Assembly: GCF_900113275.1 (NCBI RefSeq)
Contig: NZ_FOOU01000001.1
Span: 372,001 to 436,000, forward strand
Direction of reading: 5' to 3'
DNA length: 64,000 nt
Origin: Neptunomonas qingdaonensis
Lineage (GTDB): Bacteria > Pseudomonadota > Gammaproteobacteria > Pseudomonadales > Balneatricaceae
In this document: positions 1 through 8,268 of the stretch, piece by piece
Position numbering within the stretch: position 1 is the first letter of the stretch
Layout: every line of letters starts with the position of its first letter
Notes under the pieces: model-generated
What the model saw: the letters and a program-made list of their open reading frames with translations, nothing else
Databases searched by the model: none
Told to the model about the DNA's origin: nothing
Translations under genes and position numbers: made by a program

Positions 1-237
1 AAAAATACCCAGCTTAACCACTAGCGCCACAAAGATGGGTGACAGATCCAACCGGCCTGCTTTAGGGAGGATTTTCTGGAATGGCAATAACACCGGCTGA
101 GTCAGTCGCACAATCGATTGAGAGATTGGGTTGTAGTAATCAGCCCGCGCCATTTGTAGCAGGAAACGCATAAGCAGGATGAAAATATAGAGTTCGCCAA
201 GCGTTTTTATGATGAGCGTAATTGGATCTTGTCCCAT
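1..237 (-). CDS. yggT: YggT family membrane protein (partial, C-terminus outside window)
   Basis: Translating the minus strand from the ATG at 237 gives a protein beginning MGQDPITLIIKTLGELYIFI, followed by a hydrophobic helix and the family-typical stretch RADYYNPISQSIVRLTQPVL. Only the first 79 codons lie in the window, so the second half of this usually two-repeat, four-helix protein is missing. YggT proteins are small inner-membrane proteins of poorly defined function, linked to osmotic and ion homeostasis. The position directly downstream of proC and yggS on the same strand is the common gammaproteobacterial order yggS-proC-yggT, which supports the call. There are 81 bases between the proC stop and this start. 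Confidence 0.85.
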   Translation of the reverse strand, partial: MGQDPITLIIKTLGELYIFILLMRFLLQMARADYYNPISQSIVRLTQPVLLPFQKILPKAGRLDLSPIFVALVVKLGIF

Positions 238-318
238 ATGCGGATCTGTCCCTAATCAAATAGTTTCGAGCAGTATAGTGTTTTTCAGAAAATGAATGAA
301 CCATCATTTTTGCCCGGC

Positions 319-1146
319 TCAGTCATCTCCCAGTTCTTTGGCCATGCTAACAGATCTCGCTGCACAGGCTTGCATGGCCTCTTCAACCAATCTGTCCAGA
401 TGGTTGGCCTGGAATGACAGGATGGCTTGTTCTGTTGTGCCTTTGGGGGAGGTTACACGGCGTCTTAGTTCTGCCGGATCCACATCGCTTTGCAAGGCCA
501 TTTCAGCCGCCCCGCGAGCTGTTTGCAAGGTTAGTTGTGTTGCTACTTCCTTGCTGAGTCCCTGTTTTTCGGCTGCTGCTATCATCGCTTCCATGAAAAG
601 GAAGTAATACGCAGGGGCGGAACCTGAAACGGCTGTTACCGCATGTAATTGCTCTTCCTGTTCGACCCATAAGGTCAGCCCCGTTGCGGATAAAACACTG
701 ACAGCCTGGGAGCGTTGCGCTTCGCTTACACTTGCATTGGCGAACAGGCCGTTAGCGCCCATTTTAACCAGAGCAGGGGTGTTGGGCATACAGCGTACGA
801 TGGCTTGGTCGCCACCGAGCCACTTATTAATGCTTTGTGAGGTGATGCCGGCAGCCACAGAAATGAAAAGTGGCTTATTCCGGGCCGCTGCAGCAGCCAG
901 TGGTTGCAAGACTGCTTTTAGCATCTGAGGTTTTACCGCCAGCACAACGATATCGGCAGATGACATTGCTTCTGCATTATCGGTAGTAACAAACAACCCC
1001 TGTGATTTTAAATCCGCCAGTCGATCTATCGTAGGTGAACTGGCGCGAATTTTTGCAGCAGGAAAACCGTTGCTGATTAAACCGCCAATGATGGCTCGGG
1101 CCATATTTCCGGCACCGATAAAGGCAAGTGTAGGATGTTGATTCAA
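319..1146 (-). CDS. proC: Pyrroline-5-carboxylate reductase
   Basis: This enzyme catalyses the last step of proline synthesis, the NAD(P)H-dependent reduction of 1-pyrroline-5-carboxylate to proline in the cytoplasm. The 275-residue length is usual for ProC. The N-terminus has the Rossmann dinucleotide-binding motif FIGAGNMARAI (residues 9-19). The central part carries the VKPQML and MPNTPALV segments, and the C-terminal dimerisation domain carries the signature around RVTSPKGTTEQAI. It sits between yggS upstream and yggT downstream on the same strand, probably in one transcript, since the gaps are only about 80-90 bases. Nothing in the sequence is degenerate. The start ATG at 1146 fits the family N-terminus. 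Confidence 0.96.
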   Translation of the reverse strand: MNQHPTLAFIGAGNMARAIIGGLISNGFPAAKIRASSPTIDRLADLKSQGLFVTTDNAEAMSSADIVVLAVKPQMLKAVLQPLAAAAARNKPLFISVAAGITSQSINKWLGGDQAIVRCMPNTPALVKMGANGLFANASVSEAQRSQAVSVLSATGLTLWVEQEEQLHAVTAVSGSAPAYYFLFMEAMIAAAEKQGLSKEVATQLTLQTARGAAEMALQSDVDPAELRRRVTSPKGTTEQAILSFQANHLDRLVEEAMQACAARSVSMAKELGDD

Positions 1147-1196
1147 AATGGGTACCTGCTGGTCATTAATTCAGGGTGATAGATTTGTCTGTCAGA

Positions 1197-1222
1197 GCTG
1201 CTGTTAAGGGCTGCTGTTAAGG
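1197..1222. repeat. Perfect 13-bp tandem duplication between yggS and proC
   Basis: The unit GCTGCTGTTAAGG occurs twice back to back in the 90-base gap between yggS and proC. It has no coding role and no obvious hairpin. It looks like a recent slippage duplication and may alter spacing in the yggS-proC transcript. Confidence 0.8.
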
Positions 1223-1236
1223 TCAGTGTTGCATGG

Positions 1237-1932
1237 CTATGTTTTAAGGTCACGACGCGGGCCAAACAGAGCTGTACCAATGCGCACCATAGTAGCACCT
1301 TCCTGAATAGCAATCTGCATATCAGCCGACATACCCATAGAGAGTGTATCCATCTCCGGGTGTTGTTTCTGTAACCTGTTGAACAAGGTGTGCATCTGCT
1401 TTAGCGCTGCTCGCTGTTTGATAACATCGTCAGTGGCTTCGGGTATCGCCATCAGTCCACGTATCCTTATATGTGGCAGTGTTGCTATCTGCTTCAGCAG
1501 GTCTTCAGCCTCGTTGGGTAAACATCCGGATTTGCTGGCTTCACGGCTGATATTTACCTGTAGGCAGATGTTCAGCGGGGGCAGTGTCCGGGGTCTTTGC
1601 TCCGATAGCCGTTGTGCGATTTTAAGGCGCTCAACGCTGTGTACCCAATCAAAATTTTCAGCAATGGCGCGGGTTTTATTGGATTGAATCGGGCCAATAA
1701 AATGCCAGTCGATCTGCAGGTCTGCCAGTGCGGCTATCTTCTCCAGCGATTCCTGCACATAATTTTCACCGAAGTGCCTTTGCCCTTCCTGATAGAGGAT
1801 GCGTAACTCGTCAGCAGCGCGGGTTTTACTAACGGCCAGTAAGGTAATCTCTTCTGGCTGACGGTTTGCGAGTTGAGCAGCTTGATTTATCTGCTGGCCA
1901 ACATTTTTCAAGTTCTCTGCTATGCTGATCAT
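1237..1932 (-). CDS. yggS: YggS family pyridoxal-phosphate homeostasis protein (PLPBP)
   Basis: YggS/PLPBP proteins bind pyridoxal 5'-phosphate without known catalysis and help keep vitamin B6 and amino-acid pools balanced. The 231-residue protein is an alanine-racemase-like TIM barrel of normal length. The PLP-lysine motif LLAVSKTR lies near residue 36, HFGENYVQE near residue 53, the segment IDWHFIGPIQSNKTR near residue 75, and the phosphate-binding end SMGMSADMQIAIQEGATMVRIGT in the C-terminal part. The gene is divergent from pilT, and the 98 bases between them (1933-2030) must hold both promoters. That arrangement and the following proC-yggT genes match many Pseudomonas-like genomes. Confidence 0.95.
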   Translation of the reverse strand: MISIAENLKNVGQQINQAAQLANRQPEEITLLAVSKTRAADELRILYQEGQRHFGENYVQESLEKIAALADLQIDWHFIGPIQSNKTRAIAENFDWVHSVERLKIAQRLSEQRPRTLPPLNICLQVNISREASKSGCLPNEAEDLLKQIATLPHIRIRGLMAIPEATDDVIKQRAALKQMHTLFNRLQKQHPEMDTLSMGMSADMQIAIQEGATMVRIGTALFGPRRDLKT

Positions 1933-2030
1933 ATGATATTGACAGTTCTTTATGATAGTTCTTCAAATGTGAGGCGAGTGTCTATTTTGAAGTAACTGGT
2001 TAATTTTAGTAAGCCCTGAGTAAGGACATT

Positions 2031-3065
2031 ATGGATATTACAGAACTTCTTTCTTTTACCGTTCAGCAGGGCGCTTCCGACCTGCATATTACCGCAGGTA
2101 TGCCGCCCGTGATTCGTGTCGATGGTGATGTCCGGCGTATCAAGCTGCCAGCGCTAGAGCAGAAGCAGGTACAAACACTCATATATGACATTATGAACGA
2201 TAAAATACGCAAAGATTTCGAAGATAGATTTGAAGCGGATTTTTCGTTCGAAGTGCCCGGCCTGGCGCGTTTTCGTGTCAATGCTTTTAACCAGAATCGT
2301 GGTGCAGCCGCCGTTTTTCGTACTATTCCGAGCAAAGTGCTGACGATGGACGATCTGGGTATGGGCAAAGTCTTCCAGGATTTGTCGCTGCAGGCGAGAG
2401 GTCTGGTATTAGTCACAGGGCCGACAGGTTCGGGTAAGAGTACCACGCTGGCGGCTATGGTCGATTATGTGAATGAAGTGCGTTCAGATCATATTTTAAC
2501 CATTGAAGATCCGATAGAGTTTGTTCACGAAAGTAAAAAGTGTCTGGTTAACCAGCGTGAAGTTCATCGCGATACGCAGAGTTTTGCGAATGCACTACGG
2601 TCAGCATTGCGTGAAGATCCGGATGTAATTCTTGTCGGTGAGATGCGAGATCTGGAAACCATTCGTTTGGCGTTGACAGCGGCAGAAACAGGTCATCTGG
2701 TATTTGGTACCTTGCATACGACCTCTGCGGCTAAGACGATTGACCGTATTATTGATGTATTTCCTGCGGCTGAAAAAGATATGGTTCGTTCGATGCTGTC
2801 TGAATCTTTGCAGGGTGTCATATCGCAGACATTACTGAAAAAAGTGAATGGCGGGCGTGTCGCTGCACATGAAATTATGATGGGAACAGCGGCCATTCGA
2901 AACCTGATCCGTGAAGATAAAGTGGCGCAGATGTATTCGGCGATTCAGACGGGTGCCTCGCACGGTATGAAAACATTAGATCAATCCCTGACAGAACTTG
3001 TTCAGAAAGGTCTGATATCAAGAGAAACAGCGCGTGGAAAAGCTAAAAACCCGCAAGGTTTCTAA
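2031..3065 (+). CDS. pilT: Type IV pilus retraction ATPase PilT
   Basis: PilT is the hexameric cytoplasmic ATPase that depolymerises type IV pili and so powers twitching motility. The 344-residue length is normal. The N-terminal PAS-like domain (about 1-100) contains GASDLHITAGMPP. It is followed by a Walker A motif GPTGSGKST at residues 130-138, Asp-box acidic residues around TIEDPIEF, a Walker B region VILVGEMRD near 199-207, the His-box GHLVFGTLHT, and the PilT-specific AIRNLIRE motif near 288 that is needed for retraction. The start follows the ribosome-binding sequence GTAAGGAC. It is followed after 64 bases by pilU, as in other twitching bacteria. Confidence 0.98.
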   Translation: MDITELLSFTVQQGASDLHITAGMPPVIRVDGDVRRIKLPALEQKQVQTLIYDIMNDKIRKDFEDRFEADFSFEVPGLARFRVNAFNQNRGAAAVFRTIPSKVLTMDDLGMGKVFQDLSLQARGLVLVTGPTGSGKSTTLAAMVDYVNEVRSDHILTIEDPIEFVHESKKCLVNQREVHRDTQSFANALRSALREDPDVILVGEMRDLETIRLALTAAETGHLVFGTLHTTSAAKTIDRIIDVFPAAEKDMVRSMLSESLQGVISQTLLKKVNGGRVAAHEIMMGTAAIRNLIREDKVAQMYSAIQTGASHGMKTLDQSLTELVQKGLISRETARGKAKNPQGF

Positions 3066-3129
3066 TGCCGCGGTTTAGGGTTTAAGGTTTGTTTACTGGC
3101 TATGGTTCCGTTTAAAGGAGATTTACAGC

Positions 3130-4296
3130 GTGGAGTTTACTCAGCTTCTTAAGGTGATGATTGAGCGTGGGGCGTCAGACCTATTTGTATCGGCAGGTGC
3201 CAGACCTAGTATTAAGGTGGATGGAACGCTGAAACCTTTGACGAAAGAACCGCTTAAGCCATCTCAGGCGCGTTCGTTAGTTTATTCGACGATGACGGAT
3301 AAACAGATATCTGAATATGAAAGCACGCATGAATGTAATTTTGCCATCAGTGCGCCAGGACTGGGGCGCTTCCGTGTCAGTGCTTACTTTCAGCGTAACT
3401 CCCCGGGGATGGTGTTGCGGCGTATTAATGCCACGATTCCGGGATTCGAGGAGCTTAACCTTCCGCCTGTGATGAAAGATCTTTCCATGTCTAAGCGCGG
3501 CTTGATTCTCTTTGTCGGGGGAACGTCAACCGGTAAGTCAACCTCGTTGGCATCCATGATCGATTATCGTAACCGACATAGCCGTGGGCACATTATCACC
3601 ATCGAAGACCCGATCGAGTATATTCATGAGCACAAAGAAAGTATCGTTACCCAGCGTGAAGTCGGAATAGATACCGACTCATTTGAAGTGGCGCTAAGAA
3701 ATACGCTGAGGCAAGCCCCAGACGTTATTCTTATGGGGGAGATTCGTACACAGGAACTGATGAAATACGGCCTGGCTTTTGCTGAAACGGGTCACCTGTG
3801 TATGGCAACATTGCATGCCAATAATGCCAACCAGGCATTGGATAGAGTGGTTAGCTTTTTTCCGCCAGAGCATCATGACCAGCTCTGGATGGAGCTTTCC
3901 CTGAACCTCAAGGCGATTGTTGCCCAGCAACTGTTACCTACCAAGGACGGCAAAGGGCGTCGTGCCGCGATTGAGGTAATGATTTGTACACCATTGATTC
4001 AGGACTTGATCCGAAAAGGAGATATTCATGAGATCAAGGAGGTGATGAAAAAGTCGACTAACCTTGGCATGCAGACATTTGATCAGGCGCTATTTGAGCT
4101 CTATAAAGAGGGTGCTATTAATTATGATACAGCGCTGGCGCATGCAGATTCTGCCAACGATCTTCGTTTGATGATAAAACTCAGTTCAGATACAAATCCG
4201 GATCTGAGTGCTCATGAAAGTAAGGACTCATTATTCCTCCAGGAAGAAGAGGATTTTATGAATCTGTCGGGAGAAATGGAAATCGGAAAAATGTGA
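3130..4296 (+). CDS. pilU: Type IV pilus accessory retraction ATPase PilU
   Basis: PilU is a PilT paralogue that works with PilT to strengthen pilus retraction. The 388-residue protein begins with a GTG codon at 3130, preceded by AAAGGAG. It has the PilT-like N-terminal domain (GASDLFVSAGARP), a variant Walker A GGTSTGKST at 130-138, the TIEDPIEYIHEH acidic box, a Walker B segment VILMGEIRT and a His-box GHLCMATLHANN. The C-terminal tail is longer than that of PilT and acidic, as is usual for PilU. A strong intrinsic terminator follows. The PilT residue pattern AIRNLIRE is replaced here by TPLIQDLIRKG, which separates it clearly from PilT. Confidence 0.97.
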   Translation: MEFTQLLKVMIERGASDLFVSAGARPSIKVDGTLKPLTKEPLKPSQARSLVYSTMTDKQISEYESTHECNFAISAPGLGRFRVSAYFQRNSPGMVLRRINATIPGFEELNLPPVMKDLSMSKRGLILFVGGTSTGKSTSLASMIDYRNRHSRGHIITIEDPIEYIHEHKESIVTQREVGIDTDSFEVALRNTLRQAPDVILMGEIRTQELMKYGLAFAETGHLCMATLHANNANQALDRVVSFFPPEHHDQLWMELSLNLKAIVAQQLLPTKDGKGRRAAIEVMICTPLIQDLIRKGDIHEIKEVMKKSTNLGMQTFDQALFELYKEGAINYDTALAHADSANDLRLMIKLSSDTNPDLSAHESKDSLFLQEEEDFMNLSGEMEIGKM

Positions 4297-4310
4297 AGGT
4301 CAATAGAAAT

Positions 4311-4359
4311 AAAAAAACCGTACTTTTCTCTGTATAACAGATGAAAGTACGGTTTTTTT
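4311..4359. terminator. Bidirectional intrinsic terminator between pilU and pyrC'
   Basis: The arms AAAACCGTACTTT and AAAGTACGGTTTT surround a loop of about 17 bases and are flanked by A-runs on the left and a T-run on the right. The hairpin can therefore end both pilU (plus) and the pyr operon (minus). Confidence 0.92.
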
Positions 4360-4388
4360 GTCGTGAGTATGTCTTGAATGTGTCTTGC

Positions 4389-5660
4389 TTATGCCTGGAA
4401 GACAGTTTTTCCGTTAATCAGCGTGTGGATCACCTTGCCTTGTAGCGGTACTCCCATAAAAGGTGAGTTTTTTCCGGCGGAAACACAGTTCTCGTCGCTG
4501 AGCTGCCATTGGGTTTCAGGATCAAAAATACAGATGTCGGCATCGCTGCCGATGCCTAAAGATCCCTTATTTATTTGCAGGATACTGGCTGGGGCCGAGG
4601 TGAGTTTTTCGATCAGTTGAGGGAGAGAGAGTAGCTGTTGTTTTACCAGCATCAGCCCTAAAGGCAGGAGTGTTTCTAGCCCGGAGATACCTGGCTCTGT
4701 TGCAGCAAAGGGGGCTTGTTTGGCCGCCGGATCGTGGGGTTGATGATCGGAACAGATGGCCTGAATACCATCGGTTACCAGCCCATGTAGCAGGCCGGCA
4801 CGGTCGAGTTGGCTTCTTAGTGGCGGGATCACGTGGAACAGGCTATTAAAGCCGTTTACATTCACATCGGTCAGCAGCAGGTGGTGTATAGAGACATCTG
4901 CAGTGACTCTAAGGCCGAGTTTACGAGCGTCGGTCACCATTCTTACCGAGCGTTCAGCAGATAGTTGACCAAAGTGAGCACGTACACCCGTTTGCTCGAC
5001 CAGTAGCAGGCAGCGCGCTACTTCAACTGTTTCGGCTGTCTCGGGAATGCCGGCCAGCCCAAGGCGTGTACAGGTCGTATCGTCATGCATACATCCTTTG
5101 GCCGCCAGTTCATGATCCTGCGGCTGAAAGATAACCAGAAAGTCATGAGTCGCTGCATATTCAAGGCAACGTAATAGTACCAGAGCGCTTGGGATGCCCT
5201 GTCGTGCGTTACTGAAGGCTACGCATCCTGAGCTGCTGAGGGCATGCATCGGCGATAGCTGCTCGCCCTGTAAGCCTTGTGTCAGGGCTCCCATCGGGAG
5301 TACATGGGCCAGGCCTGTTGCTTCGGCCCGATCGATAATCAGTTCCGCTACGGCCGGATTATCAACCACTGGCTTTGTGGTAGGCGGAGTTACCAGGGTC
5401 GTAATGCCGCCTGCCACGGCCGCTGCTGTTTCACTGGCGATGGTGGCTTTTTGGGTGTAGCCAGGCTCTCGGACATGCGCGCATAAGTCGATAAGCCCCG
5501 GGATCACGACTTTTCCTGATGCATCAATGGACTGGCTAATGCTTTGGCCTTCGGGTGCTTGGCCGATGGCGGCTACCTTGCCATTCTTAATGTACAGGTC
5601 ACAGGTCTGATCCAGTTGATTTTTTGGGTCAACAACACGTCCATTTTGTATTACAAGCAT
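4389..5660 (-). CDS. pyrC': Inactive dihydroorotase-like subunit PyrC' of aspartate transcarbamoylase
   Basis: This 423-residue protein has the amidohydrolase fold of dihydroorotase, but its metal site is broken. The normal HxH after beta-strand 1 is C60-A-H62 (DLCAHVREPG). The usual HxED is QPQD near 179-182. The usual HxxH is H229-F-G-Q232. The later HH (259-260) and the Asp of SDHQPH (305) remain. This matches the Pseudomonas PyrC' type, which has no dihydroorotase activity but is needed to assemble the PyrB dodecamer. The start lies 3 bases downstream of the pyrB stop, which supports a stoichiometric complex. A separate active pyrC is expected elsewhere in the genome. Annotation pipelines may label it simply dihydroorotase. 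Confidence 0.93.
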   Translation of the reverse strand: MLVIQNGRVVDPKNQLDQTCDLYIKNGKVAAIGQAPEGQSISQSIDASGKVVIPGLIDLCAHVREPGYTQKATIASETAAAVAGGITTLVTPPTTKPVVDNPAVAELIIDRAEATGLAHVLPMGALTQGLQGEQLSPMHALSSSGCVAFSNARQGIPSALVLLRCLEYAATHDFLVIFQPQDHELAAKGCMHDDTTCTRLGLAGIPETAETVEVARCLLLVEQTGVRAHFGQLSAERSVRMVTDARKLGLRVTADVSIHHLLLTDVNVNGFNSLFHVIPPLRSQLDRAGLLHGLVTDGIQAICSDHQPHDPAAKQAPFAATEPGISGLETLLPLGLMLVKQQLLSLPQLIEKLTSAPASILQINKGSLGIGSDADICIFDPETQWQLSDENCVSAGKNSPFMGVPLQGKVIHTLINGKTVFQA

Positions 5661-5663
5661 GCT

Positions 5664-6665
5664 TTACTGCGCCTCCGACTTCAGGTTTTTCTCAGTCATT
5701 TGTCCAGACATTGACATCGACATGACGGCCATTCTGACAGCAATGCCGTTAGTCACTTGATCAAGAATCAATGATTTTGGGCCATCAGCAACGGCGGATT
5801 CAATTTCCACTCCCCGGTTAATAGGCCCGGGATGCATGACGACTGCATCAGGTTTGGCATGTTGCAGTTTTTCGTTCGTCAGGCCAAAGAGCTTGTAGAA
5901 TTCGGATTCGCTCGGTAATAAGGCGCTCTGCATGCGTTCTTTTTGCAAACGCAGCATGATGACGACATCGGCATCTTTAAGGCCCGCCTGCATGTTGGTA
6001 AAGACTTTAACGCCAAGCGCTTCAATGTTTTTTGGTAGCAGGGTGGTGGGAGCGATAACACGTATTTCAGCGGCGCCTAAGGTGCGTAGGGCATGAATTT
6101 GTGAGCGAGCCACCCGTGAGTGAAGAATGTCGCCTACTATCGCGACAATCAACGGAGAGAAGTCTCCCTTATGACGCTTGATGGTGAGCATATCTAACAT
6201 GGCTTGTGTCGGGTGTGCATGGCGGCCATCACCGGCGTTAATAACAGCGACATTGGGCGTGACATGCTCAGCGATAAAGTGCGCGGCGCCGCTGTCTGAA
6301 TGACGCACAACAAACATATCAGAGTGCATCGCTTCCAGTGTTTGTAAGGTGTCTTTTAACGTTTCGCCTTTTGACGTCGACGATGTGCTGATATTCAGAT
6401 TAAGCACATCGGCGGATAAGCGCTTGGCTGCCAGCTCAAAGGTGCTGAGTGTACGTGTGCTTGATTCGAAAAACAGATTCACAACGGTTTTGCCGCGTAG
6501 CAGCGGGACTTTTTTAACTTGTTGAGCGCTCATGTCAGCGAATGAGTCTGCTGTTTCAATAATTTCTGTCAGTAGTGCTTTTGACAACCCTTCGGTGGTA
6601 ATAAAGTGTTTAAGCTGGCCTTCGCTGTTTAGCTGAATGCTGTTAGGGTCTTGAATTTCAAACAT
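5664..6665 (-). CDS. pyrB: Aspartate carbamoyltransferase catalytic subunit
   Basis: PyrB condenses carbamoyl phosphate with aspartate to N-carbamoyl-aspartate, the committed step of pyrimidine synthesis. The 333-residue protein has the carbamoyl-phosphate loop SSTRT (68-72), the region [15 protein letters not shown], and the C-terminal [13 protein letters not shown] signature. The N-terminus is about 20 residues longer than that of E. coli PyrB, as in the Pseudomonas class A enzymes, where this extension takes part in assembly and in nucleotide control. No pyrI is nearby. Instead it is followed by pyrC' and preceded, 18 bases away, by pyrR, giving the order pyrR-pyrB-pyrC'. Confidence 0.97.
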   Translation of the reverse strand: MFEIQDPNSIQLNSEGQLKHFITTEGLSKALLTEIIETADSFADMSAQQVKKVPLLRGKTVVNLFFESSTRTLSTFELAAKRLSADVLNLNISTSSTSKGETLKDTLQTLEAMHSDMFVVRHSDSGAAHFIAEHVTPNVAVINAGDGRHAHPTQAMLDMLTIKRHKGDFSPLIVAIVGDILHSRVARSQIHALRTLGAAEIRVIAPTTLLPKNIEALGVKVFTNMQAGLKDADVVIMLRLQKERMQSALLPSESEFYKLFGLTNEKLQHAKPDAVVMHPGPINRGVEIESAVADGPKSLILDQVTNGIAVRMAVMSMSMSGQMTEKNLKSEAQ

Positions 6666-6683
6666 GTTGTGCTCCAGCTTGGG

Positions 6684-7193
6684 TTAGTCTTTTTGACTGA
6701 TTTCTAATTCCAGCGGATCAGGGCCGCTTAGTTTGACTTGCTGATTAGGGCTTAATGACATAGTGCTGCCATATACGTCAGCCTGAATGGGCAACTCCCG
6801 GCGTTGAAGGTCTAATAGCGTCACGAGTGTTACAGAGGAGGGACGCCCGTAATCGAACAGTTCGTTGAGTGCGGCGCGAATAGTACGGCCGCTCATAATA
6901 ACGTCATCGACAAGCACGATATCACGCCCTTCAGTGGCGCAAGGGATCTGAGATGCCTGAACTTTGGGGTGAAGGCCAATTTGAGAAAAGTCATCGCGGT
7001 AAAAAGAGATATCCAGCATGCCGATAGGACTTTCCAGTGCCAGAGCCGTATGTAAGCGTTCGGCAATCCAGATGCCGCCTGTACGGATGCCTATAATAAG
7101 AGGGTCATCTATCTGGCGGTGAATTAAAAGTGTTTTAAGCTCTGAAACCATTTTGTCGAGCAGAGACTCAACACTCAGTGTTCCCGTTACCAT
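6684..7193 (-). CDS. pyrR: Bifunctional pyr regulator / uracil phosphoribosyltransferase PyrR
   Basis: PyrR belongs to the phosphoribosyltransferase family. In some bacteria it regulates pyr mRNA, and it can make UMP from uracil and PRPP. I chose the ATG at 7193 because GGAGG lies just upstream (GGAGGATATTTATG) and the resulting 169-residue protein begins [16 protein letters not shown], the family N-terminus. A longer upstream reading would run into the ruvX coding sequence. The PRPP motif [14 protein letters not shown] is intact, and the hood region DIVLVDD precedes it. It overlaps the 3' end of ruvX by 26 bases, so translation is probably coupled. No attenuator hairpin is obvious between pyrR and pyrB. 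Confidence 0.95.
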   Translation of the reverse strand: MVTGTLSVESLLDKMVSELKTLLIHRQIDDPLIIGIRTGGIWIAERLHTALALESPIGMLDISFYRDDFSQIGLHPKVQASQIPCATEGRDIVLVDDVIMSGRTIRAALNELFDYGRPSSVTLVTLLDLQRRELPIQADVYGSTMSLSPNQQVKLSGPDPLELEISQKD

Positions 7194-7650
7194 AAATATC
7201 CTCCAGTCGTGTGTGGCTTGGAATGCGTTGCGTGCTACTAAACCAGCTTTCCAGAATAATTTGTGCTGCGATACCATCGACCGATTCTTTGCGGAAATTA
7301 GTACCGCCACCCTGTGCGAAATGAATCTCTTTCGCTTCTGCTGTCGATAAACGTTCGTCCATCAGGTAGCAAGGTCGTTGGTAGCGATCCTGAATACGGT
7401 TTGCAAAACGCCGGGCTCGCCGCGACATCTCGCTGATCGTACCATCCATATTCAGAGGAATACCCACGACAAGTGTGTCGGGTTGCCATTCCTTGATTGT
7501 CTTATCCAGCATGCCCCAGTCCGGAGTGCCGTCTTTCGCTGGCAGGGGGGGGAGTGCTAATGTGGTGAAGGTGATTGATTGGCCTGTGGCTAACCCGATA
7601 CGACGGGTGCCAAAATCGAATGCGAGCACTTGCTGGCTGGATGCTGTCAT
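7168..7650 (-). CDS. ruvX: Holliday junction resolvase-like pre-16S rRNA nuclease YqgF/RuvX
   Basis: YqgF is an RNase H-fold nuclease that matures the 5' end of 16S rRNA. It is also annotated as a putative Holliday junction resolvase. The 160-residue length is slightly above the usual 138-150. The N-terminal strand with catalytic Asp is [15 protein letters not shown] (residues 9-23). The middle has [25 protein letters not shown], and the acidic end region is [12 protein letters not shown] followed by [14 protein letters not shown]. The gene starts 13 bases after yqgE ends and overlaps pyrR at its 3' end, so it is part of the same compact operon. This is the normal yqgE-yqgF-pyrR-pyrB order of pseudomonads. 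Confidence 0.95.
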   Translation of the reverse strand: MTASSQQVLAFDFGTRRIGLATGQSITFTTLALPPLPAKDGTPDWGMLDKTIKEWQPDTLVVGIPLNMDGTISEMSRRARRFANRIQDRYQRPCYLMDERLSTAEAKEIHFAQGGGTNFRKESVDGIAAQIILESWFSSTQRIPSHTRLEDIYGNGNTEC

Positions 7651-7662
7651 AGTTGTTTGGAT

Positions 7663-8229
7663 TCAGGCGTGTCCGGTATGGGTTGTTAGTAAATTAAGAT
7701 TAACCCCCAAGGTGGCAGCAGCTGCCTGTAGTCTCTCTTCGGCGGGTTTGTGAAACATTATATCTGAATTTGCCGGGCAGCTTAACCAGACATTGTCAGT
7801 TATTTCCTGTTCGAGTTGCCCGGGTCCCCAGCCGGTATAACCGAGAGTGATAAGGGCTTCCGTTGATTCGCTCAGGGCGAGGGCTTCAAGAATATCAAAT
7901 GAGGTCGTCAGAAACAGTTCATCGGTGATCGCATGTGTCGAAAGCCAGGGGTTACCTAAATACGATTTGTGCAGTACAAAGCCTCTGTCATTTTGTACCG
8001 GCCCTCCGGAATATACCGGGATAGACCGGGCGATATGGCTGGTCGGCAGATCGAGATGGTTGAGCATCTTATCGAGGTGGAAATTAAGTGGCCGGTTTAA
8101 CATCAAACCCATAGCGCCGTACTCACTATGGTCACAGATATAAATAATAGTTTGCGCAAACGTATCGTCCTCAAGATGAGGCATGGAGATTAAAAAGTGA
8201 TCGCGCAGACAGGTCTGAGTATTAAGCAT
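7663..8229 (-). CDS. yqgE: YqgE/AlgH family protein (DUF179)
   Basis: This is a 188-residue member of the UPF0301/AlgH family, whose molecular role is unknown although it was first linked to alginate regulation in Pseudomonas. Recognisable features are the N-terminal LRDHFLISMPHLEDDTFAQT, then YICDHSEYGAMGLMLNRPL, then the central PVYSGGPVQNDRGFVLH and the GYTGWGPGQLEQEI signature. It is encoded between the tonB-like gene and ruvX on the minus strand and is almost always adjacent to yqgF. The start ATG at 8229 gives the standard N-terminus. The function cannot be stated more precisely from sequence. Confidence 0.95.
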   Translation of the reverse strand: MLNTQTCLRDHFLISMPHLEDDTFAQTIIYICDHSEYGAMGLMLNRPLNFHLDKMLNHLDLPTSHIARSIPVYSGGPVQNDRGFVLHKSYLGNPWLSTHAITDELFLTTSFDILEALALSESTEALITLGYTGWGPGQLEQEITDNVWLSCPANSDIMFHKPAEERLQAAAATLGVNLNLLTTHTGHA

Positions 8230-8268
8230 GAGATAACCACATATAAAAGAAAAACGGACTACTAAGGT

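Noticed and set aside
2063-2446. Long antisense open frame within pilT
   Set aside because: It is the shadow of a well-conserved pilT on the other strand, has no recognisable protein features, and no ribosome-binding site.
7194-7310. Longer pyrR start, 39 codons upstream
   Set aside because: The extra residues do not match PyrR and lie inside ruvX; the ATG at 7193 has GGAGG at the right distance.
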